A stretch of 64,000 nt of DNA from Thalassovita mediterranea (GTDB taxonomy: Bacteria; Pseudomonadota; Alphaproteobacteria; Caulobacterales; Hyphomonadaceae), in NCBI GenBank assembly GCA_019448215.1, contig CP080408.1:372001-436000 (forward strand), written 5' to 3'. The notes under the pieces were generated by a model. The model did no database searches and was not told the origin of the DNA. It was given only the letters and a program-made list of their open reading frames with translations. Shown here piece by piece: positions 25,805 through 33,847 of the stretch (position 1 is the stretch's first letter; each line of letters starts with the position of its first letter). A program made the position numbers and the translations under genes.

Positions 25805-28728
25805 GCCTTGGTCCGTTTCTCTTTGGCGCACCGCTGGCGCTGCTCGGCCTCATCGCCTTGCCCGTCATCTGGTACATCCTGCGCGCGACGCCGCCCGCCC
25901 CGCAGGAAGCAGCCCTTCCCTCGCTCCGCCTGCTCGATGATGTTGAGCCCGAAGACGAAACCCCGGCCCGCACGCCCTGGTGGATTCTCCTCCTGCGCCT
26001 TCTGGCCGCTGCCGCTGCCATCCTTGGCCTCTCGAACCCCGTCTATGCACCGGGCGCGCAGGTCGGCAGCGAGGACGCAGGCCCGGTCCTCATCGTTATC
26101 GACAATGGCTGGACCAGCACCCCGCGCTGGGGTGAGCTGCAATCTGCCGCCTCCAGCGCCCTCGATGGCGCTAGCCGCGATACTGCAGGCCACCTCCTTC
26201 TCACCGCCCCACGCACGCTCAACGTAGACCCGGCCGACCGCCTGACACGGACAGACCTTTCTGCCCGTATCGGATCGCTCGACCCCGTCTCCTGGGGCAC
26301 AGACCGCGAAGATGCGCTGGAACGTCTCGAAGCCTCCGGCGTCCAGCCGGCCCGCATCCTCTGGGCCAGTGACGGGCTTGGCAGCGAGGGTGCCCGCGCC
26401 TTCGCAGACGCCCTCGGCGAGATCGCCCCACTCAGCATCTATGCCGCCGCCCCGCGCGGACCGTTCGCAATTACCGGCCTGTCCTCCGCCGCTGACGGGG
26501 CCGCCGTCACGGTCCGCCGGGTCGATACCTCCAACAGCGCGCAAACCTATGTCTCGGCCCTCACCCTCGATGGCGCAGCCCTCGCCACGGCAGAGGCAGA
26601 CTTCGCCGCCGGTGAGGCAGAAGCCATCGCCCGCTTTGACGTTCCCGCAGCCGCCCTCGCCCGCGTGGAACGCTTCGCGATCACCGGCGTGCAGGGCGCA
26701 GGCAGCGTGTGGCTCTGGGATTCGGCTGACCGCTCGCGCCGTGTCGGTCTGGTCTCTGGCGACTCGACCGCTCAGCCGCTTCTCTCCGACATGCACTATG
26801 TCCGTCAGGCGCTGGAGCCCTTCGCCCATATCACGGACGGCTCCATCGAAGAGCTGATTGCCGCCGACCCTGACGCCATCATCATGACCGATATCGGCCA
26901 GCTTGCGCCTGAGCTTGAAGATCGCATGGCCGAATGGGTCGAAGGCGGCGGCGCGCTCATCCGTTTCGCAGGCCCGCGCCTTGCTGCGCATTCCGACAGC
27001 CTCGTGCCGACACCGCTGCGCCGCTCCTCGCGCGCCATTGGCGGCGCGCTGACCTGGGAAGAACCGCAAAGCATCGGCAGCTACCCTGAGACCTCACCCT
27101 TTGCGGGCCTTGCCTCCCCTGCCGACATCAAGATCCGCCAGCAGGTCCTCGCGAGGCCCGATCCGGAGCTTGCCAGCCGCACATGGGCCCGCCTTCAGGA
27201 CGGCTCACCGCTGGTGACAGGCGCGAGCCGCGGACAGGGCACGCTCGTCCTCTTCCATGTCACTGCGGGCCCCGACTGGTCCGACCTTTCCTATTCAGGC
27301 ACCTTCGTCGAGATGCTGAGACGCGCCATTGCCGCTGGCCGCGGCGAAACCATGCAGGACGAAGAAGGCACCTATACGCCAGAGGTGACGGTGAACGGCT
27401 ATGGCCGCCTTGTCAGCCCCGGCCCGAACGCCTCACCCATAGCGGCAGCAGACCTTACAGACGCCGTCCCATCTGAATCGCACCCACCCGGCCTCTATCG
27501 CGGGCCCGGCGGCACCCGTGCCATCAACACCGCAGCCGCAGGCGTCCCCGCCCTCGTCACCAACTGGCCGACCAGCGCCACGCTGCTCGGTGACGCCGAA
27601 GCACAGACCATCCGCCTCGGCGGTCTTCTTCTGGGGCTCGCAGGCCTGCTGATCGCGATCGATCTTCTCGTCGCCCTCGCACTCGCCGGACGCTTCCCGT
27701 CGCTGCGCCGCGGCGCCCATGCGGCCGTCCTCATCGCTGGTGCGGCGACGCTCGTCCCCCTCGCCCAGCCGCCCGCCCATGCGCAGTTCGACGATATCAG
27801 CCCCAACCCCTACAGCTATGCCATCTCGCCCGGCTATCGCGGCACGGAGATCGAGCAGACCGGCGAGATCGACAAGGCAATGGAAGCCCTGCTCGAGATG
27901 CGCCTTGCCTATATCGAGACCGGCGACAGCGAGGTTGACGCCGTCACCCGCGCGGGCCTTCGCGGCCTCTCGCTCACCCTCTTCCGCCGCACCTCGGTCG
28001 AGCCAGCAGAGCCGCACACTGTCGACCCTGAAACCGATGAGCTCGACGTCTACCCGATGATCGTGCTCGCCCTGCCGGATAATGCCACCCCGCTCAGCTC
28101 CCGTGCGGTGGAGCGCCTCAACGCCTATCTGCGCAATGGCGGCGCGCTCTTCATCGACACGCGGCGGGGCGGCAACGTCGCCAGCAATAACAGCTTCGCC
28201 GACCTCGACCGCGTCCTGCCCGGCCTCGACACCCCGCCGCTCCAGCCCGTCAGCCAGGACCATGTGATGACGCGCAGCTTCTACCTGATCGACGGGTTCG
28301 CCGGGCGCTATCAGGACCGCCAGCTCTGGATCGAGTCTTCGGCAGGCGCCGCAGACGCGTCGGCGCGCCGTGGCGACGGCGTCTCCGGCCTCATCATCGG
28401 GGACGCAGACTATCTCGCCGCCTGGGCCATTGATGAGAGCGGCCGCCCCCTGCTCAGCGTCGATGGCGGCGACCGGGAGCGCGAGATGGCGCGCCGCTTT
28501 GGCGTGAACCTCATGATGTACGTGCTGACCGGCAATTATAAGGAAGACCAGGTCCACATTCCTGCCCTGCTGGAACGCCTCGGCGAAGGCGAAGACGGCA
28601 CAGAGCCCGCCCCGACCGGTATCGAACGCCAGATACCGCCGCGCCTTCCCGGCAGCGGCGATGAAGACCAGGGCCCGGTCCAGCTCGAAGACATGCTCCG
28701 CCGCCAGCAGGAAGGCACGCCTGAATGA
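25801..28728 (+). CDS. BatA N-terminal / DUF4159 large membrane protein
   Basis: A 975-residue inner-membrane protein. The N-terminus matches the BatA-type double-helix module (helices near residues 8-27 and 58-76, with the charged loop LPSLRLLDDVEPEDETP between). A large extracytoplasmic part follows, containing a class I glutamine amidotransferase-like segment near 350-500. A membrane helix lies near 607-632, then a second helix or signal near 640-660. The C-terminal DUF4159 domain (about 690-920) has YPMIVLALPDN, RNGGALFIDTRRGG and RRFGVNLMMYVLTGNYKEDQVH. The function is unknown; DUF4159 proteins travel with moxR and DUF58 in alphaproteobacteria. It overlaps both neighbours by ATGA. Confidence 0.85.
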   Translation: MSLGPFLFGAPLALLGLIALPVIWYILRATPPAPQEAALPSLRLLDDVEPEDETPARTPWWILLLRLLAAAAAILGLSNPVYAPGAQVGSEDAGPVLIVIDNGWTSTPRWGELQSAASSALDGASRDTAGHLLLTAPRTLNVDPADRLTRTDLSARIGSLDPVSWGTDREDALERLEASGVQPARILWASDGLGSEGARAFADALGEIAPLSIYAAAPRGPFAITGLSSAADGAAVTVRRVDTSNSAQTYVSALTLDGAALATAEADFAAGEAEAIARFDVPAAALARVERFAITGVQGAGSVWLWDSADRSRRVGLVSGDSTAQPLLSDMHYVRQALEPFAHITDGSIEELIAADPDAIIMTDIGQLAPELEDRMAEWVEGGGALIRFAGPRLAAHSDSLVPTPLRRSSRAIGGALTWEEPQSIGSYPETSPFAGLASPADIKIRQQVLARPDPELASRTWARLQDGSPLVTGASRGQGTLVLFHVTAGPDWSDLSYSGTFVEMLRRAIAAGRGETMQDEEGTYTPEVTVNGYGRLVSPGPNASPIAAADLTDAVPSESHPPGLYRGPGGTRAINTAAAGVPALVTNWPTSATLLGDAEAQTIRLGGLLLGLAGLLIAIDLLVALALAGRFPSLRRGAHAAVLIAGAATLVPLAQPPAHAQFDDISPNPYSYAISPGYRGTEIEQTGEIDKAMEALLEMRLAYIETGDSEVDAVTRAGLRGLSLTLFRRTSVEPAEPHTVDPETDELDVYPMIVLALPDNATPLSSRAVERLNAYLRNGGALFIDTRRGGNVASNNSFADLDRVLPGLDTPPLQPVSQDHVMTRSFYLIDGFAGRYQDRQLWIESSAGAADASARRGDGVSGLIIGDADYLAAWAIDESGRPLLSVDGGDREREMARRFGVNLMMYVLTGNYKEDQVHIPALLERLGEGEDGTEPAPTGIERQIPPRLPGSGDEDQGPVQLEDMLRRQQEGTPE

Positions 28729-30764
28729 CCGAAGCTGGCCGCATCTCACTCGACCCGCTTCTCGGCTGGCCGCTGCTCTGGGCGCTGCTCGCGCTCTGCC
28801 TGCTCGCCTATGGCGCCTATATCCGCTGGCGTGGCCGCGCCTGGCTGATGCGCGCCGCCGTCCTCACCGCGCTCGCTGCCGCCCTCGCCAACCCCGCCTA
28901 TGTCCGCGAGGAACGAGACCCCCTCCCCTCCGTCGCCGCCATCGTCGTCGATCGCTCAGAGAGTATGAGCTTCGGTGACCGCGAAGCCATTGCCGACGCC
29001 GCCCTCGAAAAGCTGCGCGCCGACATGGACGCCGACACCTCGCTGGAGGTCCGCTTCGTCGAGACAGGCTCCAGCGCCGACGGCACCAACCTCATCGCGT
29101 CCCTCGAAGGCCTGATGGCAGACGTCCCGCGCGACCGGATCGCCGGCACCGTCCTCGTCACCGACGGGCAGGTCCATGACGTGCCCGAAGACGCCGCCCG
29201 CCTCGACGCGCTCGGCCCCATTCACAGCCTCATCACGGGCGACCCGGACAGCGGCGACCGGCGTATCTCGCTGGTCCGCTCACCAGACTTCGGTATTGTC
29301 GGCGAGGACGCCGCCTTCGTCGTGCGCGTCGATGACCCTGTCAGCGCGCAGGCCACCGTCACCTATTCCATGAATGGCGGAGAGCCCGAAGAAATCACCG
29401 TCCAGACCGGCACCGACACCCCCCTCCCGGTGGAGATTGAGCGGCGCGGCGACAATATCCTCGTCGTCGAAACCCCGGCAGGCGAGCAGGAGCTGACGCT
29501 TGCAAACAACCGCACCGCCGCCACCCTGTCCGGCGTGCGCGATCGCCTCCGCGTCCTTCTCATCACCGGCAAGCCGAACGCCGCAGGCCGCGTCTGGCGC
29601 GACCTCCTGAAATCAGACCCCTCGGTCGACCTTGTCCACTTCACCATCCTGCGCCCGCCCTACAAGCAGGACGTGACCCCGCTGGAGGAAATGGCCCTCA
29701 TCGCCTTCCCGACAGAGGAGCTGTTCGAAGGCAAGCTGAATGAGTTCGACCTCATCATCTTCGACCAGTATGAGCGGCGCACCGTCATCACCATGTCCTA
29801 CCTCGCCAATATGGCCCGCTATGTGGCCGATGGCGGCGCCCTGCTGATCGCGGCGGGTGAGGATTTCGCAGGCCCCGCCTCCCTCGCCAATACGCCGCTT
29901 TCTGCCGTCCTGCCTGCCCTGCCCACCGGCACCATCCAGGTCGGAAAGTTCAACCCGCAAATCTCTGAGACCGGCGCGCGCCACACCATCACAGAAACCC
30001 TCACCGGCCAGTCATGGGGCGACTGGGTGCGCTATATCGAGGCTGTGCCCGAAGTTGGCGATGTCCTGATGACCGCCCGCAATGGCGACCCGCTTCTGGT
30101 GGTCGACCGCGTCGGCGAAGGCCGCGTCGCGCAGATCCTGTCCGGCCAGATCTTCCTCTGGGCGCGCGGCTATGATGGCGGCGGCCCCTTCGCAGAGCTG
30201 ATCCGCCGCACCGTCCACTGGCTGATGAAAGAGCCAGAGCTTGAAGAGCGCCAGCTCCTCCTCGAAGCGCAGGGCGACACGATGCGCGCACGCCTTCGCA
30301 CCCTGTCAGACACCGCACCCACCCTGAGCGTCGAGACCCCGGACGGCGAAACCCTCACCCCCCGCTGGACCCAGACCGGCCCCGGCGAATTCACCGCAGA
30401 GCTTGCCATAGACCAGCTCGGCCTCTTCCGCGCTGAGGCAGGCGGCCTCGAAGCGGTGGCCTTGAACGGCCCCGCCAACCCAAAGGAATACGCCTCCCTC
30501 GAAGCCACCGGCGACGTCCTCGCCCCGCTCTCGGCGGCCACAGGCGGAGGCGTCTATGAACTCACCCGCCCCGGCGCCAGCCTGCCGGACATCCGCCGCG
30601 TCGGACAAAACGCCAACGCCGCCGGCGGCAACTGGCTGGGCCTCAAGGAACGCGGCGCCTACGCCGTCCGCAGCTCCACCAGCCTGCCGCTCCTGCCGGG
30701 GCTATTGGCCGTGGCGCTTATTCTGGTTTTCCTGATTTTGGCGTGGCGGCGCGAGGGGCAATAA
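28725..30764 (+). CDS. VWA-like / glutamine amidotransferase-like membrane protein
   Basis: A 679-residue protein with two N-terminal membrane helices (about residues 10-30 and 40-58) and one at the C-terminus (about 655-675). The MIDAS-type motif DRSES, at the start of VDRSESMSFGDREAIADAAL, marks a VWA-like domain at about 65-170. A GATase1-like fold follows near 265-420, with LRVLLITGKPN and VADGGALLIAAGEDFAGP. It is last in the moxR operon, and a VWA protein with an intact metal-binding motif is the expected client of the MoxR ATPase. No closer function can be read. Confidence 0.85.
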   Translation: MTEAGRISLDPLLGWPLLWALLALCLLAYGAYIRWRGRAWLMRAAVLTALAAALANPAYVREERDPLPSVAAIVVDRSESMSFGDREAIADAALEKLRADMDADTSLEVRFVETGSSADGTNLIASLEGLMADVPRDRIAGTVLVTDGQVHDVPEDAARLDALGPIHSLITGDPDSGDRRISLVRSPDFGIVGEDAAFVVRVDDPVSAQATVTYSMNGGEPEEITVQTGTDTPLPVEIERRGDNILVVETPAGEQELTLANNRTAATLSGVRDRLRVLLITGKPNAAGRVWRDLLKSDPSVDLVHFTILRPPYKQDVTPLEEMALIAFPTEELFEGKLNEFDLIIFDQYERRTVITMSYLANMARYVADGGALLIAAGEDFAGPASLANTPLSAVLPALPTGTIQVGKFNPQISETGARHTITETLTGQSWGDWVRYIEAVPEVGDVLMTARNGDPLLVVDRVGEGRVAQILSGQIFLWARGYDGGGPFAELIRRTVHWLMKEPELEERQLLLEAQGDTMRARLRTLSDTAPTLSVETPDGETLTPRWTQTGPGEFTAELAIDQLGLFRAEAGGLEAVALNGPANPKEYASLEATGDVLAPLSAATGGGVYELTRPGASLPDIRRVGQNANAAGGNWLGLKERGAYAVRSSTSLPLLPGLLAVALILVFLILAWRREGQ

Positions 30765-30772
30765 CCTGACCC

Positions 30773-30816
30773 ATTCCCCTCTCCCCCGGGAGAGGGGCTA
30801 GGGGTGATGGGAAGCA
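30773..30816 (+). repeat. REP-like repeat, left flank of the Shedu islet
   Basis: A 44-bp copy of the dispersed palindromic family, with core CCCTCTCCC/GGGAGAGGG and tail CTAGGGGTGATGGGAAGCA. It is identical at 39 of 44 positions, in the same orientation, to 33680-33723. It sits 9 bases after the VWA gene stop, and the hairpin could also stabilise or end that long mRNA. Confidence 0.85.
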
Positions 30817-31011
30817 ACGCTGACAAATTGTTCCGTAGTTTCAGAGATGCGAGCCCCCCCCCCGCAATCGCAGCTAAAGCCAGCAAGTAAATAAATTTGA
30901 GATTTCACGACGAACGCGACATTATTCACTGTGCTCTATCATATGGCCCGAGCGAATTTAGGTGCTTGCATTTAGAGTGATTTTCGTTTGCGATTAAATG
31001 CCGATCCCAAC
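30817..31011. other. Gene-free AT-rich spacer with a C10 tract
   Basis: Nothing coding is evident. A run of ten C residues lies at 30854-30863, inside otherwise AT-rich sequence. No terminator or known regulatory site was recognised. Confidence 0.5.
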
Positions 31012-31875
31012 CTAGCTTGAAGAGGTGCCAACGGTATTATTTTGGCAGCCCAATTGTAGTTGCGCGCCTGTAAGGTGAGTTCCGGTAGAGGTATCGATCA
31101 ACGCAAATTGGTATTTGGCCGTTTGCGTTTTATTGAAAATATCTTCCCATTGAACGAAAATGCAACACCAGACTTGGTTGGCGCTCCCAACATTGAAATT
31201 TACCGTATTGAACGGCACCTGAACCGAAACATCATTCATTACCGAAGCGGGCGCGACGTAAGTGCCAAATTGCTGCAACTCCATCCCGAGGGGAGGCTCT
31301 TCGCCCTGATGCATTTGGTCGCCGACCCACAAACCAGATCGAACGTACTTGGCCGGAGAGTGCCCTACAACGTGCAATATTCCGCTGATCCGAAGTCCAT
31401 CGCCCCCATTGCGCCCCCGCAAGTAAGTAGCGCTCAAAAATCTAAAATCGAGGTACGCTCGCGTTTGCGCCTCCCCCATTTCACGAGTAACTGAAACAGC
31501 ATCGCGAGCCGCACGGTTGGCCTGCCGAGTCAAGAGAAGCGTCCATAAAAGAGCTATAGTACCAACTAGCACGAGCGCTGTTTGAAAGAGGGCATAGTCT
31601 GCCATCTTTTCCGTTGCGAGATTCATGCCTTGCTGAGCAGCAAGATCAGCTTTTTCGCGTTGTGCGGACTCTTCTTGTGCTCTTTGGCGGGACTCTACGG
31701 CTTCCTCAGATTCCAAAATAATAACGGGAACCGGCACTTTAGGCTGCTCGGCGGCGGCTTGCTCATCATCAGCTAGCTGCTCGGATTGATCTAAGCGTTC
31801 TTGCGCCTGCGCCAGCTGACCGGCAGCAACAAATATTAAAGCCGCAACGTACAGACCTCGATGCTTCTCAAGCAT
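31012..31875 (-). CDS. Unknown exported or membrane protein next to Shedu
   Basis: About 287 residues, AT-rich coding. A signal peptide (residues about 1-24, ending LAQAQ) is followed by a Gln/Glu/Ala-rich, probably coiled-coil segment (25-90), one strong membrane helix (about 97-116, LVLVGTIALLWTLLL), and RQANRAARDAVSVTREMGEAQTRAYLDF. A beta-rich C-terminal domain (about 140-287) contains WCCIFVQWEDI. The ARDAV-REMGEAQTRAY junction is frequent in uncharacterised proteobacterial membrane proteins of accessory regions. I chose the ATG at 31875; the longer frame begins with TTG. It is divergent from the Shedu gene with 134 bases between, so shared regulation is plausible. Function unknown. Confidence 0.7.
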   Translation of the reverse strand: MLEKHRGLYVAALIFVAAGQLAQAQERLDQSEQLADDEQAAAEQPKVPVPVIILESEEAVESRQRAQEESAQREKADLAAQQGMNLATEKMADYALFQTALVLVGTIALLWTLLLTRQANRAARDAVSVTREMGEAQTRAYLDFRFLSATYLRGRNGGDGLRISGILHVVGHSPAKYVRSGLWVGDQMHQGEEPPLGMELQQFGTYVAPASVMNDVSVQVPFNTVNFNVGSANQVWCCIFVQWEDIFNKTQTAKYQFALIDTSTGTHLTGAQLQLGCQNNTVGTSSS

Positions 31876-31964
31876 TACAAGATCAACGTTTCCCAGAACG
31901 TCTGGCCGTTGAAATAATGTGCCACACCGCAATCAATTTTCGACCTCACGCTTGTGTACTCCAA

Positions 31965-31970
31965 TATAAT
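31965..31970 (+). promoter_or_regulatory. Candidate -10 element for the Shedu gene
   Basis: TATAAT lies 40 bases before the Shedu ATG in the divergent spacer. It is flanked by a short inverted repeat TGTAC (31955-31959) and GTACA (31971-31975) that could be an operator. No good -35 at standard spacing is visible, so this is tentative. Confidence 0.35.
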
Positions 31971-32009
31971 GTACATCTTAACTTCATGCAGACTTGAGTT
32001 ACAATCCTA

Positions 32010-33095
32010 ATGTCTAAAATCGATAGCAGCGATTATATCAGAGCGAGGCGCGCCAAATCGGGTACTTCCTACTATGGCGATCCAGTCGTTCTGAAGGACA
32101 ACTCGCGGTCTAAAGTTACGTTCGTTCCCTTCTTTATTCCACATTCAGATCACCAAGAACTGGCTGGAAAAATAGTCACGTGGCGTAAACAGAAAGTCGG
32201 ACCAAAGCTCATTGAGGAAAAGTCCGTGTCGCTCTCAGGGCAAGAAACGCTCAGCTTGCTTAAAGCACTGAAGGCACATCTTGCTATTTCAGAGAGCCCG
32301 GAAGTCGAAGGCGATTATATTTTAATAAAAGTAAGTGGACAGACGATCGAGACCGAACTTGGTGGACATGATCCAAAGACAGTTGCTGCGGCGATTACCA
32401 ACGTACTTGGGCAGCCGGAAATTGTAGCTCATTTGAGGGACGCCGAACTTTCCTCCGAATTATGCGATGCCTTCAGAAGCGCCATTCGTGTTCGAGAAAT
32501 TGAAACAGCAGTCGAAAAACTGCGGACCATGCTTTCGGAAGGCGAAGTCGCTGAAAATGCTTATCAACGGTGGTGCGATGATCACTTTTGGGCACTGGGT
32601 CCCGCAAAACGAATAACAGATATCACACGCAGCATATCGATATCTGATCAGGTGGATAAGCTTCTGCCCGATATATCTTCCGGGCTGTCCGACATAGTGG
32701 AGTTGAAGCGCCCCGATATGGATGTTCTGAAGTACGATGGCTCGCACCGGAACTACTATTTCTCTTCGGATACTTCGAAAGCGATTGGACAATGCCATCG
32801 ATATCTTGACGTATTACATGAGGCAGCTGCTCAAGGATTACGTGATCATCCCGAGATCGTAGCTTATCACCCTCGAGCTACAATAATAATTGGTCGCTCA
32901 CTCGATTGGAACGATGAAAAAACGAGGTGTCTTCATGGCCTCAATCAACGACTTAGAAGTATTAAAGTAATGACATACGATCATTTGTTGGCCCAAAGCG
33001 AAGCCATTTTGGATGTAGTGCTCCCTAGTTCAGAAATAAATTTGGACGACTCTTGCCAATTAGCTTCTGACTTTGAGGAGGAGATTCCATTCTAG
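32010..33095 (+). CDS. sduA: Shedu-family anti-phage nuclease (DUF4263)
   Basis: A 361-residue protein. The C-terminal half carries the DUF4263 nuclease core: ENAYQRWCDDHFWALG (about 182-197), then DKLLPDISSGLSDIVELKRPDMDVL with the PD-(D/E)xK-type residues D221, E231 and K233, and SKAIGQCHRYLDVL with Q261. The N-terminal half (1-175) is family-variable and presumably senses infection. Shedu is a known single-gene bacterial immunity system against phages, acting through nucleic-acid cleavage. The ATG has no clear ribosome-binding site. Low GC and setting between repeats suggest acquisition by transfer. Confidence 0.85.
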   Translation: MSKIDSSDYIRARRAKSGTSYYGDPVVLKDNSRSKVTFVPFFIPHSDHQELAGKIVTWRKQKVGPKLIEEKSVSLSGQETLSLLKALKAHLAISESPEVEGDYILIKVSGQTIETELGGHDPKTVAAAITNVLGQPEIVAHLRDAELSSELCDAFRSAIRVREIETAVEKLRTMLSEGEVAENAYQRWCDDHFWALGPAKRITDITRSISISDQVDKLLPDISSGLSDIVELKRPDMDVLKYDGSHRNYYFSSDTSKAIGQCHRYLDVLHEAAAQGLRDHPEIVAYHPRATIIIGRSLDWNDEKTRCLHGLNQRLRSIKVMTYDHLLAQSEAILDVVLPSSEINLDDSCQLASDFEEEIPF

Positions 33096-33182
33096 CAATC
33101 TGGCTAATGGTGTCGCCCCCTTAGTAACTCCTTCTCGAACAATCCATCCCCCTCCCCACGCGCCCGTCTATAACGCTCCCGC

Positions 33183-33620
33183 ATGGAGCTGAGCTGGGCG
33201 ATCATATGGAGCTGTCTGATGCGGGTGCCGGTGCGGCACTGGCGGACGCTGTTTCATTATCTGGGCCGGCTGAGCGCCACTTTTGACGAAGCGAGGGCCG
33301 ACGGCCGCAGCTGGGTAAACTGGCATGTGCGCGAGGATGGCGTCATCTGGGTCTCGGCATGGGAACTGACAGAAGCCGAGACCCAGCGCGCCGCGCTGCC
33401 CGCCGCCTCTACCCCAACCCCCTGGACACGCCCCGCCTTGCAGCTTGAGCCTGCCTGGACCGCGCTCACCCTATGCACCGCGCCTACACCGCCGCTGCAC
33501 CAGGGGCACACCGCCCTCACACCAGAGCGACACCCCACCAAAACCACCGCCCGCGCCCCGCCGATCCACCAATATCCGCTCATCCCGGCGAAGGCCGGGA
33601 TCTCGTGCAACAAATCCTGA
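33183..33620 (+). CDS. Hypothetical protein running into a repeat
   Basis: An open frame of 145 residues. The first 75-80 residues look like a real protein (Trp-rich, e.g. WVNWHVREDGVIWVSAWELTEAE) with host-like codon use. The Pro/Thr-rich second half ends in PLIPAKAGIS, a translation of the ATCCCGGC/GCCGGGAT hairpin repeat at 33583-33602. So the original gene may have been shorter, or its end was replaced by repeat sequence. No family recognised. Confidence 0.45.
   Translation: MELSWAIIWSCLMRVPVRHWRTLFHYLGRLSATFDEARADGRSWVNWHVREDGVIWVSAWELTEAETQRAALPAASTPTPWTRPALQLEPAWTALTLCTAPTPPLHQGHTALTPERHPTKTTARAPPIHQYPLIPAKAGISCNKS
33583..33602. repeat. ATCCCGGC-GAAG-GCCGGGAT hairpin repeat
   Basis: A perfect 8-bp stem with a GAAG loop, of a type common as a dispersed intergenic palindrome in GC-rich bacteria. 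It overlaps the end of the hypothetical ORF at 33183-33620. Confidence 0.7.
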
Positions 33621-33679
33621 CACCCGCACTCCGCCCAAGGGAGCCTGCGGGCGTTGGTGCTGGCTGGATGCGCAAACTC

Positions 33680-33723
33680 ATTCCCCTCTCCTTGGGGAGA
33701 GGGGCCAGGGGTGAGGGGAAGCA
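33680..33723 (+). repeat. REP-like repeat, right flank of the Shedu islet
   Basis: A 44-bp repeat in the same orientation as 30773-30816, differing at 5 positions, three of them in the hairpin loop. Core CCCCTCTCC/GGAGAGGGG at 33683-33704, tail CCAGGGGTGAGGGGAAGCA. Confidence 0.85.
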
Positions 33724-33801
33724 GAAGCCGTATCAGGAACTGAAGCGGCAGCGATGCTCATGTTTCATCACTGCAAGCCGCGCCGCCTGACGAGAGGCCG
33801 C

Positions 33802-33846
33802 TCCCCCTCATCCCCGACCCTTCTCCCAAGGGAGAAGGGAGAAGGC
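33802..33846 (-). repeat. REP-like repeat in reverse orientation
   Basis: Tail (CCCCTCATCCCCGA) precedes the core CCTTCTCCC/GGGAGAAGG, so the unit is inverted relative to 33680-33723. It ends just before the stop of the ACR3 gene and may contribute to its termination. Confidence 0.7.
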
Positions 33847-33847
33847 A

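Larger units (their letters stand above)
30773..33723. mobile_element. Candidate defence islet bounded by 44-bp direct repeats
   Basis: Between two same-orientation REP-like repeats lies about 2.9 kb carrying an unknown membrane protein, a Shedu nuclease gene and a small ORF. The sequence from about 30820 to 33110 is visibly richer in A and T than both flanks and uses codons such as ATA, TTA and AAT that are rare in the neighbours. No integrase or transposase is present. Insertion or exchange by recombination between the repeats is an inference, since the repeat family is also found elsewhere in the window. Confidence 0.45.

Noticed and set aside
25750-28749. Two long minus-strand frames (about 439 and 438 codons) opposite the DUF4159 gene
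   Set aside because: Composition-driven shadows of a gene that has start/stop coupling with both neighbours.
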